A DNA stretch of 5,375 nt from Actinomycetes bacterium (GTDB lineage Bacteria; Actinomycetota; Actinomycetes; Mycobacteriales; Micromonosporaceae). Below, piece by piece: positions 1 through 5,244 of this stretch. Numbering within the stretch: the first letter of the stretch is position 1; each line of letters opens with the position of its first letter. The notes under the pieces were generated by a model. The model was given only the letters and a program-made list of their open reading frames with translations, searched no databases and was not told where the DNA came from. The position numbers and the translations under genes were made by a program. Where the stretch lies: NCBI GenBank assembly GCA_021793335.1, contig JAJYSW010000219.1, positions 1 through 5,375 of the forward strand, read 5' to 3'.

Positions 1-14
1 GCGAAGCGAGCTGA
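1..14 (+). CDS. possible last codons of an upstream gene
   Basis: One frame reads Glu-Ala-Ser and then a TGA stop at 12-14, three bases before the perfect hairpin at 18-55. A stop directly followed by a terminator is the usual arrangement at the end of a transcription unit, so the first bases may be the tail of a plus-strand gene that starts left of the window. Only three full codons are visible, so nothing can be said about the product, and the stop may be chance. Confidence 0.3.
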
Positions 15-17
15 ACC

Positions 18-55
18 GCACGGGGCCCGGGCACGACCGAGCCCGGGCCCCGTGC
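18..55. terminator. perfect 15-bp hairpin terminator
   Basis: Bases 18-32 and 41-55 are exact reverse complements (15 bp, nearly all G-C) around an 8-nt loop at 33-40. No T-run follows on either strand, which is common for actinobacterial terminators. It probably closes a gene to the left and insulates the phosphatase promoter from read-through. The hairpin is symmetric, so the strand is not certain. Confidence 0.75.
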
Positions 56-123
56 TCCGAAACGGCCGGGGACCGGGGCGTCCTGCGCTGTCCGCGACGG
101 GAACGAAGACGAGGCCGAGGCGG

Positions 124-174
124 CTTTTCCGTGTGATCGTCAGCGGTTCTCCATGTATTCACCGATGGTTGGTG
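124..174 (+). promoter_or_regulatory. PHO-box-like direct repeats (PhoP site)
   Basis: Two adjacent heptamers, GTTCTCC (146-152) and ATTCACC (157-163), each match six of seven bases of the GTTCACC unit known from Streptomyces PhoP boxes. Their starts are 11 nt apart, the spacing of PhoP direct-repeat units. Weaker units continue the same phase: GTTGGTG at 168 (3/7), GATCGTC at 135 (4/7) and CTTTTCC at 124 (4/7). The array lies about 100 nt upstream of a PhoX-family phosphatase, a classic phosphate-starvation target. A TAGCGT hexamer at 196-201 could be the -10. I infer activation by PhoP when phosphate is scarce. The core pair is convincing; the outer units may be chance. Confidence 0.6.
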
Positions 175-264
175 GAGTCGCGCACGCGCGCGGCATAGCG
201 TCCTGGGACGAGACGGTGCCTTCCGCCGCCGCACCGGCGACGCCATGACCGGTCACCGCCGTTT

Positions 265-268
265 GGAG
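265..268 (+). promoter_or_regulatory. ribosome binding site of the phosphatase gene
   Basis: GGAG at 265-268 lies five bases before the ATG at 274. It supports this start over the in-frame ATG at 346, whose nearest GAGG (329-332) is 13 bases away. Confidence 0.65.
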
Positions 269-273
269 CCATC

Positions 274-2331
274 ATGAGTGCACGACCGCCCGCCGCCGGA
301 CGCCGCCTGCCACTGCTGACCTCGTATCGAGGCGGGCGCTCGGCCATGACCTGCGAGCACCGCTGCGGCAACGCCTGCGGTCGCCCCGCGCCCAACACTT
401 CCGACAACGCCTACCTCGGCGATCTGATCGCCGAGGCCGTCTCGCGCCGCTCCCTGTTCCGCACCGGCGCGGTCGCGGCGGCCGTCGGCGTCGCCGGATC
501 GATCGCCGTACCCGCCGCCGGCTCCGCTGAGGACTCCTCCATGGCGCCCCGGGGCCTGCGATTCGAGCCCGTGGCCCCCAATACCGCCGATGCGGTCGTC
601 GTCCCCGAGGGCTACCGTCAGCAGATCGTGATCCGCTGGGGCGACCCGATCCTGGAGGGCACTCCCGAATTCGACCCCGATGCCCCGACCGCCGAGGCCC
701 AGGCCGGGCAGTTCGGTTATAACTGCGATCATCTGGCGCTGCTCGACCACCCCGGGGACCGAGGCGGCAAAGTCCTGATCGCCAACCACGAGTACACCGA
801 TGAACCGCTCATGTTCGCCGGTTACGACGGCGACGACCCCGCCCGCGAGCAGGTCGAGATCGCCTGGGCCGCGCATGGCCTCTCGATCGTCGCCCTCGAA
901 GCCGACGGCCGCAGCGGCGAGCTCACCCCGCGCGTCGGCGAGGAGTTGAACCGCCGCATCACCGTCACCACCGAATTCGAGCTCACCGGCCCGGCCGCCG
1001 GCAGCGAACTGGTCAGGACCACCGCCGACCCGGACGGGAGGAAGGTGCTCGGTACCTTCAACAACTGCGGTGGCGGCATCACTCCATGGGGCACGGTCCT
1101 GAGCGCAGAGGAGAATTTCAACCAGTACTTCGCCAACGCCGACGAGGTCACCGATCCTCAGGCCCGGGAACGGCTGGCCCGCTACGGCATGCCGCGAGGC
1201 GCTTCGGGCCGCAAGTGGGAACGGTTCGATCCACGTTTCGATCTCGCCGCGGAGCCCAACGAGGCCAACCGGCACGGCTACATCGTCGAGATCGACCCCT
1301 TCGATCCCGACTCGACGCCGCGCAAGCACACTGCGCTGGGCCGGTTCAAACACGAGGCCGCCAACCTGCGCGTGGCCGGCGACGGCACCGTGGTGGCCTA
1401 CATGGGCGACGACGAGCGATTCGATTACTTCTATAAGTTCGTCTCCAGCCGCAAGATGCGCGGGGGCGGGAGCCGCCGGGCCCGAGAGCACAACCTGAGG
1501 CTCTTGGAGGAAGGCGCCCTCTACGTCGCGGTATTCACCGGCGACAGTCCGGACGGGGAGATCGACGGCTCCGGTGATCTGCCCTCGGACGGCGAGTTCG
1601 GCGGCGTCGGCGAATGGGTGCTGTTGGCCGCCGGCGATGAGTCGTTCGTGGACGGCATGAGTGCCGAGGAGGTCTACGTCTGCACCCGCCTGGCCGCCGA
1701 CGCGGTCGGTGCGACCAAGATGGACCGCCCCGAGGACGTCGAACCGCACCCGGCCACCGGCAAGGTCTACATCGCCTTGACCAACAACTCCGATCGCGGC
1801 GCAGCCGGACTGCCGGGGGCCGACGAGGTCAACCCGCGCAACGGGAACCGACACGGCCAGATCGTCGAGCTCACCGAACGGGACGGCGATCCGACCGGAA
1901 CGGCCTTCAGCTGGAATCTCCTGCTGGTATGCGGCGACCCGGAGGACTCGGACACCTACTACGGCGGGTTCCCCAAAGAGCAGGTCAGCCCCATCTCCTG
2001 CCCTGACAATCTCGCTTTCGACCCTCACGGCAACCTGTGGGTCGCCACCGACGGCAACGCGCTGGGCTCCAACGACGGCCTGTTCGGCGTCGCCCTGAGC
2101 GGGGCGGGCCGCGGCCAGGTCAAGCAGTTCTTGACCGTGCCGCGCGGGGCCGAGACCTGCGGGCCGATCATCGAGGACCGACGTGTCCTGGTCGCGGTCC
2201 AGCACCCCGGCGAGATCGACGGCGCGACCTTCGAGAATCCGGCGTCGGCGTGGCCCGACGGCCCCGGGGGAATCCCGCGGCCCTCGGTGGTCAACGTGAC
2301 CGAGAAGCGCTACGGACGCATCGGTCTTTGA
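274..2331 (+). CDS. phoX: PhoX-family (DUF839) secreted alkaline phosphatase
   Basis: A 685-residue protein of the PhoX family: iron- and calcium-dependent phosphomonoesterases exported by Tat, which release phosphate from organic esters outside the membrane. A twin-arginine signal is visible: Ser-Arg-Arg-Ser-Leu-Phe-Arg at 57-63, a hydrophobic stretch to about 80, and likely cleavage near 85. Family blocks follow in order: an NHEYTDE segment at 171-177; the NNCGGG.TPWGT.LS.EEN block at 263-281, whose Cys265 corresponds to the cysteine that binds iron in the characterised PhoX; GRFKHEA at 356-362; GDDERFDYFYKFV at 378-390; then MDRPEDVE and a CPDNLAFDPHGNLW block near the C-terminus. The leader before the arginines is long (57 residues) and carries Cys27, Cys31 and Cys35. 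I recall similar LPLLTS..GRSAMTC leaders in actinobacterial homologues, which supports the start at 274. It is monocistronic, with a PHO-like box upstream and a terminator downstream. Activity on a given substrate is inferred from family membership only. Confidence 0.92.
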   Translation: MSARPPAAGRRLPLLTSYRGGRSAMTCEHRCGNACGRPAPNTSDNAYLGDLIAEAVSRRSLFRTGAVAAAVGVAGSIAVPAAGSAEDSSMAPRGLRFEPVAPNTADAVVVPEGYRQQIVIRWGDPILEGTPEFDPDAPTAEAQAGQFGYNCDHLALLDHPGDRGGKVLIANHEYTDEPLMFAGYDGDDPAREQVEIAWAAHGLSIVALEADGRSGELTPRVGEELNRRITVTTEFELTGPAAGSELVRTTADPDGRKVLGTFNNCGGGITPWGTVLSAEENFNQYFANADEVTDPQARERLARYGMPRGASGRKWERFDPRFDLAAEPNEANRHGYIVEIDPFDPDSTPRKHTALGRFKHEAANLRVAGDGTVVAYMGDDERFDYFYKFVSSRKMRGGGSRRAREHNLRLLEEGALYVAVFTGDSPDGEIDGSGDLPSDGEFGGVGEWVLLAAGDESFVDGMSAEEVYVCTRLAADAVGATKMDRPEDVEPHPATGKVYIALTNNSDRGAAGLPGADEVNPRNGNRHGQIVELTERDGDPTGTAFSWNLLLVCGDPEDSDTYYGGFPKEQVSPISCPDNLAFDPHGNLWVATDGNALGSNDGLFGVALSGAGRGQVKQFLTVPRGAETCGPIIEDRRVLVAVQHPGEIDGATFENPASAWPDGPGGIPRPSVVNVTEKRYGRIGL

Positions 2332-2340
2332 GGCCCCGCA

Positions 2341-2382
2341 GATGCGGAGCGAGGTCCGGTGTGCCGTCCCTCGCTCCGCATC
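2341..2382 (+). terminator. terminator of the phosphatase gene
   Basis: Bases 2341-2354 and 2369-2382 form a perfect 14-bp stem with a 14-nt loop, beginning nine bases after the TGA at 2329-2331. No T-tract follows. Its position makes it the terminator of the phosphatase transcript. It could also stop minus-strand transcripts coming from the convergent genes. Confidence 0.8.
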
Positions 2383-2494
2383 GGCGCATGACGACGATCT
2401 TCTGCTCCTGCTGTCCCCGCGGCACGGCTGCGTCGCCGTCCGCGCGCACCGGCGGTGACGTGCAGGCCCGACCGACGCGGAAGGATTGTGGCCA

Positions 2495-2518
2495 CCGTGC
2501 GGCCGACCGGCCGCACGG
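2495..2518. terminator. perfect 10-bp hairpin between convergent genes
   Basis: Bases 2495-2504 pair exactly with 2509-2518 around a 4-nt loop. The hairpin lies between the phosphatase terminator and the terminator of the minus-strand genes, so it is probably a back-up terminator in either direction. The rest of 2383-2541 shows no gene I can support. Confidence 0.5.
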
Positions 2519-2541
2519 CCCGGACTCAGGCCGTCGCCGGT

Positions 2542-2580
2542 CGCCCGGGGACGGGGCGCGAACGCCCCGATCCGCGGGCG
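2542..2580 (-). terminator. long stem-loop ending the minus-strand unit
   Basis: Bases 2542-2558 pair with 2563-2580 over 17 positions. There is one G-G mismatch (2548/2574) and one bulged A (2570), and the loop is four bases, read as TTCG on the minus strand. It starts five bases past the stop of the small minus-strand gene, so it is best read as the terminator of the SDR and small-protein unit. Confidence 0.75.
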
Positions 2581-2585
2581 TCCGG

Positions 2586-2792
2586 TCATTCGACTTCTTC
2601 GGCGTCGACGTCGAGGATCCACTCGGCGTTGTCCTGCCGCAGCCGCTCGCCGTCCCGCGCCTCGATGGCGCGCTGCACGGCGTCCTCTCGAACGGCGAAC
2701 TGCTCGGCCTCCCGGGGCAGTTCGACGATGTCGCCCTCGGGGTCGACGTACATGCGCCGATCACCTCCGACCAGTACCGGTGCCCAGCTCAT
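2586..2792 (-). CDS. small acidic protein of unknown function
   Basis: A 68-residue reading frame that I do not recognise. It has 19 Asp/Glu, 8 Arg and no Lys, so a net charge near -11. It has no Cys, signal peptide or membrane segment. The first 25 residues look like short strands (Val-Leu-Val, Met-Tyr-Val-Asp, Asp-Ile-Val-Glu-Leu). Residues 26-57 are charged and probably helical. The tail, from Trp58, is Ile-Leu-Asp-Val-Asp-Ala-Glu-Glu-Val-Glu. The start at 2792 is chosen because an AGGAGGG lies at 2797-2803, four bases upstream. The same frame stays open further upstream, but that stretch is antisense to the SDR gene and low in information. It lies 113 nt downstream of the SDR stop on the same strand and is followed at once by a strong terminator, so it may be the last gene of a two-gene transcript. 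Its function is unknown. Confidence 0.75.
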   Translation of the reverse strand: MSWAPVLVGGDRRMYVDPEGDIVELPREAEQFAVREDAVQRAIEARDGERLRQDNAEWILDVDAEEVE

Positions 2793-2796
2793 AGTG

Positions 2797-2803
2797 CCCT
2801 CCT
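2797..2803 (-). promoter_or_regulatory. strong ribosome binding site of the small gene
   Basis: Read on the minus strand, AGGAGGG precedes the ATG at 2792 by four bases. This near-perfect Shine-Dalgarno site is the main argument that the 68-residue frame is translated, and it fixes its start. Confidence 0.7.
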
Positions 2804-2905
2804 GTGCTCGTTCCCCCACGGTCTGCGGTCCATTGTCGCCCGGGGCCGCGGACAGGTCGGCGAGAATGCGGTGTTCATCCCCGGCGCGGCATTGGGCAGG
2901 GCCGA

Positions 2906-3643
2906 TCAGTCCATGTTGTGGCCGCCGTTGACGGTGATGCGCTGGCCGGTGACGAAGCCTGCGGCGTCGGAGGCGAGGTAGGAGACCGCGGCGGCCACGT
3001 CCGCCGGTTTCCCGATGCGGCCCATCGGCACTTCGGAGAGGTACCCGGCCAGGTCGGCATCGGTGAGATCGCCGTGGCGCTCGACCGGCACCCACCCCGG
3101 CGCCACCAGGTTCACGGTGATCCCGTCTGCGCCCAATTCCCGGGCCCACGTGCGGGTCAGCCCCAATTGGGCTCCCTTCGCGGCGTTGTACGCCGAGTGG
3201 CCCGGCAGTGCGCGTTCGAACATGTCCGAGCCGATCTGGACGACCCGTCCCCTGCCGGCCGCTCGCATGTCCGCCAGCACCGCCCGAAGCAGGAGCGTGG
3301 GGCTTTTGACGAAGAACTCCAGCTGGTCCAGGTGGTCGCGCCATTCGAGCCGGTCGACGGGGGTCTCGGGTTGCGGTCCGGTGGCGTTGGCCACCAGCAC
3401 TCCGACCGGGCCCAAGGTCTCCTTGACCCGCGCGGCCAGGTCCTGCACAGCTGCCTCATCGGTGACGTCGGCGCCGAAGGCCTCGGCGGTCCCGCCGGAG
3501 GAGCGAATGTCCTCGACCACCTGCGCCGCCCGAGAGCGACTCGCGGTGTAGTTGACGGCCACGGCGAATCCGTCGGAGGCGAGCCTCCGGGCGATGACGG
3601 CTCCGAGGCCGCGGGAAGCTCCCGAGACGAGTGCGACGGTCAT
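2906..3643 (-). CDS. SDR-family NAD(P)-dependent oxidoreductase
   Basis: A 245-residue classical short-chain dehydrogenase/reductase, a cytosolic enzyme that reduces or oxidises a carbonyl/hydroxyl pair with NAD(P)H. The cofactor loop is Gly8-Ala-Ser-Arg-Gly12-Leu-Gly14. Asp59-Val60 (GADVTD) is the adenine-ring contact. The NNAG region is altered to Ala-Asn86-Ala-Thr-Gly89. The catalytic residues are Ser139 (VVQIGSD), Tyr152 and Lys156 (YNAAK). The AxGW segment at 181-184 and the C-terminal TGQ-ITVNGG complete the fold. The helix-4 asparagine of classical members is not obvious; the aligned segment reads Phe-Phe-Val-Lys-Ser-Pro. Asn31-Tyr32 and the arginines after them suggest NADP(H), but weakly. 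It resembles FabG-like 3-oxoacyl reductases, yet nothing nearby indicates fatty acid synthesis, so the substrate is unknown. The start at 3643 is preceded by GGAGG (3650-3654) with 6-nt spacing. A GTG start at 3751 is possible but lacks such a site. Confidence 0.9.
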   Translation of the reverse strand: MTVALVSGASRGLGAVIARRLASDGFAVAVNYTASRSRAAQVVEDIRSSGGTAEAFGADVTDEAAVQDLAARVKETLGPVGVLVANATGPQPETPVDRLEWRDHLDQLEFFVKSPTLLLRAVLADMRAAGRGRVVQIGSDMFERALPGHSAYNAAKGAQLGLTRTWARELGADGITVNLVAPGWVPVERHGDLTDADLAGYLSEVPMGRIGKPADVAAAVSYLASDAAGFVTGQRITVNGGHNMD

Positions 3644-3766
3644 GAGGTTCCTCCAGAACGGTGACGGACGGGGCAGGCTGCACGAGTCGTCCTTGCGATC
3701 GGGCCCGCCCGGTGAGCCTATGCGAGGCGCGGCGGCGAACGGTGCGGGCACCGACAGAGCAGCGCA

Positions 3767-3772
3767 TTTATA
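3767..3772 (-). promoter_or_regulatory. possible -10 element of the SDR gene
   Basis: Read on the minus strand, TATAAA (5/6 to TATAAT) lies in the only AT-rich stretch upstream of the SDR gene, giving a leader of about 115 nt. No convincing -35 is seen at 16-18 bp, so an activator or another sigma factor may be involved. Confidence 0.35.
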
Positions 3773-3773
3773 T

Positions 3774-3790
3774 ACTTGATTGCATAAACT
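3774..3790. promoter_or_regulatory. imperfect palindrome, MarR-like operator candidate
   Basis: ACTTGAT (3774-3780) and ATAAACT (3784-3790) form inverted half-sites around TGC, with five of seven positions matching. The size, AT-richness and TTGAT-type half-sites resemble operators of MarR-family repressors. The site lies next to the putative SDR -10 and overlaps a plus-strand TTGATT, so one protein could govern both directions. No regulator gene is visible in the window, and the identification rests on shape alone. Confidence 0.35.
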
Positions 3791-3804
3791 AATGTTGCTA
3801 CCAT
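3776..3804 (+). promoter_or_regulatory. candidate distal promoter of the esterase gene
   Basis: TTGATT (3776-3781, 4/6) and TACCAT (3799-3804, 4/6) are 17 bp apart. Transcription would start near 3811 and cross the CebR/CelR box at 3880-3893, which could then act as a roadblock. This competes with the nearer candidate at 3874-3901. Confidence 0.35.
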
Positions 3805-3873
3805 CACCGGGGGTGACTGCATCCGGTTGGGGATCGCGGCCGAGCGGGACCGGGGCGTCGCCGTTTCAGGCCT

Positions 3874-3901
3874 TTGATTTGGGAGCGCTCCCTTGTATTG
3901 C
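3874..3901 (+). promoter_or_regulatory. candidate proximal promoter holding the CebR/CelR box
   Basis: TTGATT (3874-3879, 4/6) and TATTGC (3896-3901, 3/6) are 16 bp apart, and the operator at 3880-3893 fills the spacer. This is an ideal position for repression by a LacI-family protein. The -10 match is weak. Confidence 0.35.
3880..3893. promoter_or_regulatory. CebR/CelR operator (cellobiose-responsive)
   Basis: The 14-mer TGGGAGCGCTCCCT matches 13 of 14 bases of TGGGAGCGCTCCCA, the known operator of CelR in Thermobifida fusca and CebR in Streptomyces. The inner 12 bases (3881-3892) are a perfect palindrome. It lies 57 bases upstream of the start codon of a protein with a cellulose-binding module. 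These LacI-family repressors release DNA when cellobiose or other cello-oligosaccharides are present, so the esterase gene is probably induced on cellulose. The repressor gene itself is not in the window. Confidence 0.88.
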
Positions 3902-3935
3902 CGGCGAGGTGCCATCCGCGCCGGTCCACGAGATC

Positions 3936-3941
3936 AAAGGA
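3936..3941 (+). promoter_or_regulatory. ribosome binding site of the esterase gene
   Basis: AAAGGA at 3936-3941 lies nine bases before the ATG at 3951. The nearby ATG at 3941 is in another frame and meets a stop after two codons, so it is not the start. Confidence 0.6.
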
Positions 3942-3950
3942 TGTCTTGAC

Positions 3951-5069
3951 ATGCGAACAAGCGGAACCCGTAGGCGGCTGGCGGTCACCGCCGTGGCGGC
4001 CGCGGCACTCGGCTCCGGCGCTCTGGCGGTGGTCTCCGCCGCCCAGGCGCAGGCCGAGGAGGGCTGCGAGGTCGACTACCGGATCGCCGGGGAGTGGAAC
4101 GGCGGCTTCCAGGCGAACATCGCGATCACCGCGGGCGAGCCCATCGACGGCTGGGAGGTCGGCTGGGACTTCCCGGACGGCACGACGGTCGACAGCGCCT
4201 GGAACGTCGACTGGAGCCAGAACGGCACCACCTTCAGCGGCTCCGACGTGGGCTGGAACGCCGCCATCGATTCGGGTCAGACCCGCGAGATCTTCGGATT
4301 CATCGGCTCCGGCAGTGCCGCCGAGCCCGTGTCGATCTATCTCAACGGCGAGCGGTGCGAGGGGCAGAGCGAGCCGACCGAGACCCCGACCGACGAGCCG
4401 ACCGAGACCCCGACCGACGAGCCGACCTCGGAACCGCCGGGAACACCGGTGTCGATCATGCCGCTGGGCGACTCGATCACCGGCAGTCCCGGCTGCTGGC
4501 GCGGCGATCTGTGGGACCTGCTCGTCGCGGCCGGCCATGACATCTCCTATGTCGGGTCGCTCTCGCAGGACTGCTGGCCGAGCGAGGCCGATCCGTACCA
4601 CGAGGGCCACGGCGGCGTGCTCGTCACCCAGGCGGTGACGAGTGGCGACACGCGGATGTGGCTGGAGGCGAACACCCCTGATGTGCTGCTGATGCATTTC
4701 GGTACCAACGACGTCTGGTCGGCGGTGCCGCCGGAGCAGATCCTCGCGGCCTACACCTCGATCGTGGAGGACCTGCGCGAACTCAACCCGGATGCGGTCA
4801 TCCTCGTCGCCCAGATCATCCCGCTCCACCCCGATGAGTCCTTCGGCTGCGTCGAGTGCCCGCAGCGGGCCATCGACCTCAACGTCGCGATCCCGGGATG
4901 GGCTGCGGATCTGACGACCGAGCGATCGCCGATCGTCGTGGTCGATCAGCACACCGGATTCGACCCTGAGACCGATACCTACGACGGCGTCCACCCGGAC
5001 GAGGACGGCTACGTCAAGATCGCCGCGAACTGGTTCGCGGCACTCGACGGCGTGCTCGCGCAATCCTGA
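3951..5069 (+). CDS. secreted CBM2 plus SGNH-hydrolase (CE3-like) esterase
   Basis: A 372-residue secreted modular enzyme. Residues 1-35 are a signal peptide (Thr-Arg-Arg-Arg-Leu near the start, Ala-rich core, Ala-Gln-Ala cleavage near 35; Sec or Tat). Residues 39-136 form a family-2 carbohydrate-binding module with the typical terminal cysteines Cys39 and Cys136. Trp49, Trp84 and Trp102 occupy the positions of the flat cellulose-binding aromatic face. A Pro/Thr/Glu/Asp linker spans about 141-166. Residues 167-372 are an SGNH/GDSL hydrolase: block I MPLGDSIT with nucleophile Ser175, block II in the GHGG segment at 219-222, block III GTND with Asn253, and block V Asp345-Gly-Val-His348. Block spacing resembles CE3 acetylxylan esterases, so removal of acetyl groups from xylan at the cellulose surface is likely but inferred. 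Cys182, Cys208, Cys300 and Cys303 may form disulfides. Expression is probably cellobiose-induced through the operator at 3880-3893. An in-frame TTG at 3780 was rejected because the signal peptide begins at 3951. Confidence 0.92.
   Translation: MRTSGTRRRLAVTAVAAAALGSGALAVVSAAQAQAEEGCEVDYRIAGEWNGGFQANIAITAGEPIDGWEVGWDFPDGTTVDSAWNVDWSQNGTTFSGSDVGWNAAIDSGQTREIFGFIGSGSAAEPVSIYLNGERCEGQSEPTETPTDEPTETPTDEPTSEPPGTPVSIMPLGDSITGSPGCWRGDLWDLLVAAGHDISYVGSLSQDCWPSEADPYHEGHGGVLVTQAVTSGDTRMWLEANTPDVLLMHFGTNDVWSAVPPEQILAAYTSIVEDLRELNPDAVILVAQIIPLHPDESFGCVECPQRAIDLNVAIPGWAADLTTERSPIVVVDQHTGFDPETDTYDGVHPDEDGYVKIAANWFAALDGVLAQS
4371..4427 (+). repeat. 24-bp tandem repeat in the linker coding region
   Basis: Bases 4371-4394 are repeated exactly at 4395-4418, and the first nine bases recur at 4419-4427. 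Each full unit encodes Glu-Pro-Thr-Glu-Thr-Pro-Thr-Asp. The unit length is a multiple of three, so slippage changes linker length without breaking the frame. Exact nucleotide identity suggests a recent duplication. Confidence 0.9.
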
Positions 5070-5077
5070 CCGGAAGA

Positions 5078-5103
5078 GGCCGGCGTGGCCACCCACGCCG
5101 GCC
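5078..5103 (+). terminator. terminator of the esterase gene
   Basis: Bases 5078-5088 pair perfectly with 5093-5103 (11 bp) around a 4-nt loop, beginning nine bases after the TGA at 5067-5069. There is no T-run. Its place and strength make it the transcript end of the esterase gene. Confidence 0.8.
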
Positions 5104-5133
5104 CCCGGCCGGGCTTCCAGCGGCACACGCCTC

Positions 5134-5162
5134 TTTCGGAAAATTTTCGGAAATTCCCGGAA
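5134..5162. repeat. CGGAAA-type repeat cluster 1
   Basis: TTTCGGAAA occurs at 5134-5142 and again at 5145-5153, 11 nt apart, and a third related unit TTCCCGGAA follows at 5154-5162. The junction of the first two makes a 10-bp palindrome GAAAATTTTC (5139-5148). The phased units in an AT-rich island of a GC-rich genome suggest a protein binding site, probably an operator for the gene to the right. Confidence 0.6.
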
Positions 5163-5244
5163 GGCGAAGGCCGGTCTCGGTGGCCGACGCAGAAGGTGAT
5201 CATCTCTGGGGAAGTCGGCACGTCTTTACGCAGGCAAAACACCT

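Larger units (their letters stand above)
3644..3950. promoter_or_regulatory. divergent control region
   Basis: This 307-base gap separates the minus-strand SDR gene from the plus-strand cellulose-binding esterase. Bases 3644-3760 form a GC-rich leader of the SDR gene with no supported gene. Bases 3766-3800 are strikingly AT-rich and hold an imperfect palindrome plus promoter-like hexamers for both directions. Bases 3801-3870 are GC-rich; I see only a small TCACC-GGG-GGTGA hairpin at 3804-3816. Bases 3874-3901 carry the CebR/CelR box within a possible promoter. No credible small coding frame lies here. Confidence 0.7.

Noticed and set aside
153..248. 31-codon plus-strand frame starting inside the PHO-like array
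   Set aside because: It has no ribosome binding site, overlaps the regulatory repeats and would start upstream of the likely transcription start.
253..2622. 789-residue open frame on the minus strand opposite the phosphatase gene
   Set aside because: Long antisense frames are common in GC-rich genes because of G/C third positions; this one has no recognisable domain, and the plus-strand PhoX motifs explain the sequence.
2821..2853. 8-bp stem with one wobble pair between the SDR and the small gene
   Set aside because: The loop is 17 nt and the stem lies inside a GC-rich gap where such pairs arise by chance; not enough to call a terminator or processing site.
2793..3344. N-terminal extension of the small minus-strand gene to 252 residues
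   Set aside because: The extension is antisense-frame sequence within the SDR gene; the strong ribosome binding site at 2797-2803 fixes the start at 2792.
3718..3915. 65-residue minus-strand frame across the divergent control region
   Set aside because: It spans the CebR/CelR box and the AT-rich promoter patch, and no ribosome binding site or protein family is evident.
3804..5126. 440-residue minus-strand frame opposite the esterase gene
   Set aside because: It mirrors the CBM2/SGNH gene, has low-complexity Arg/Val/Asp/Gly content and no domain, and would read through both the operator and the terminator.
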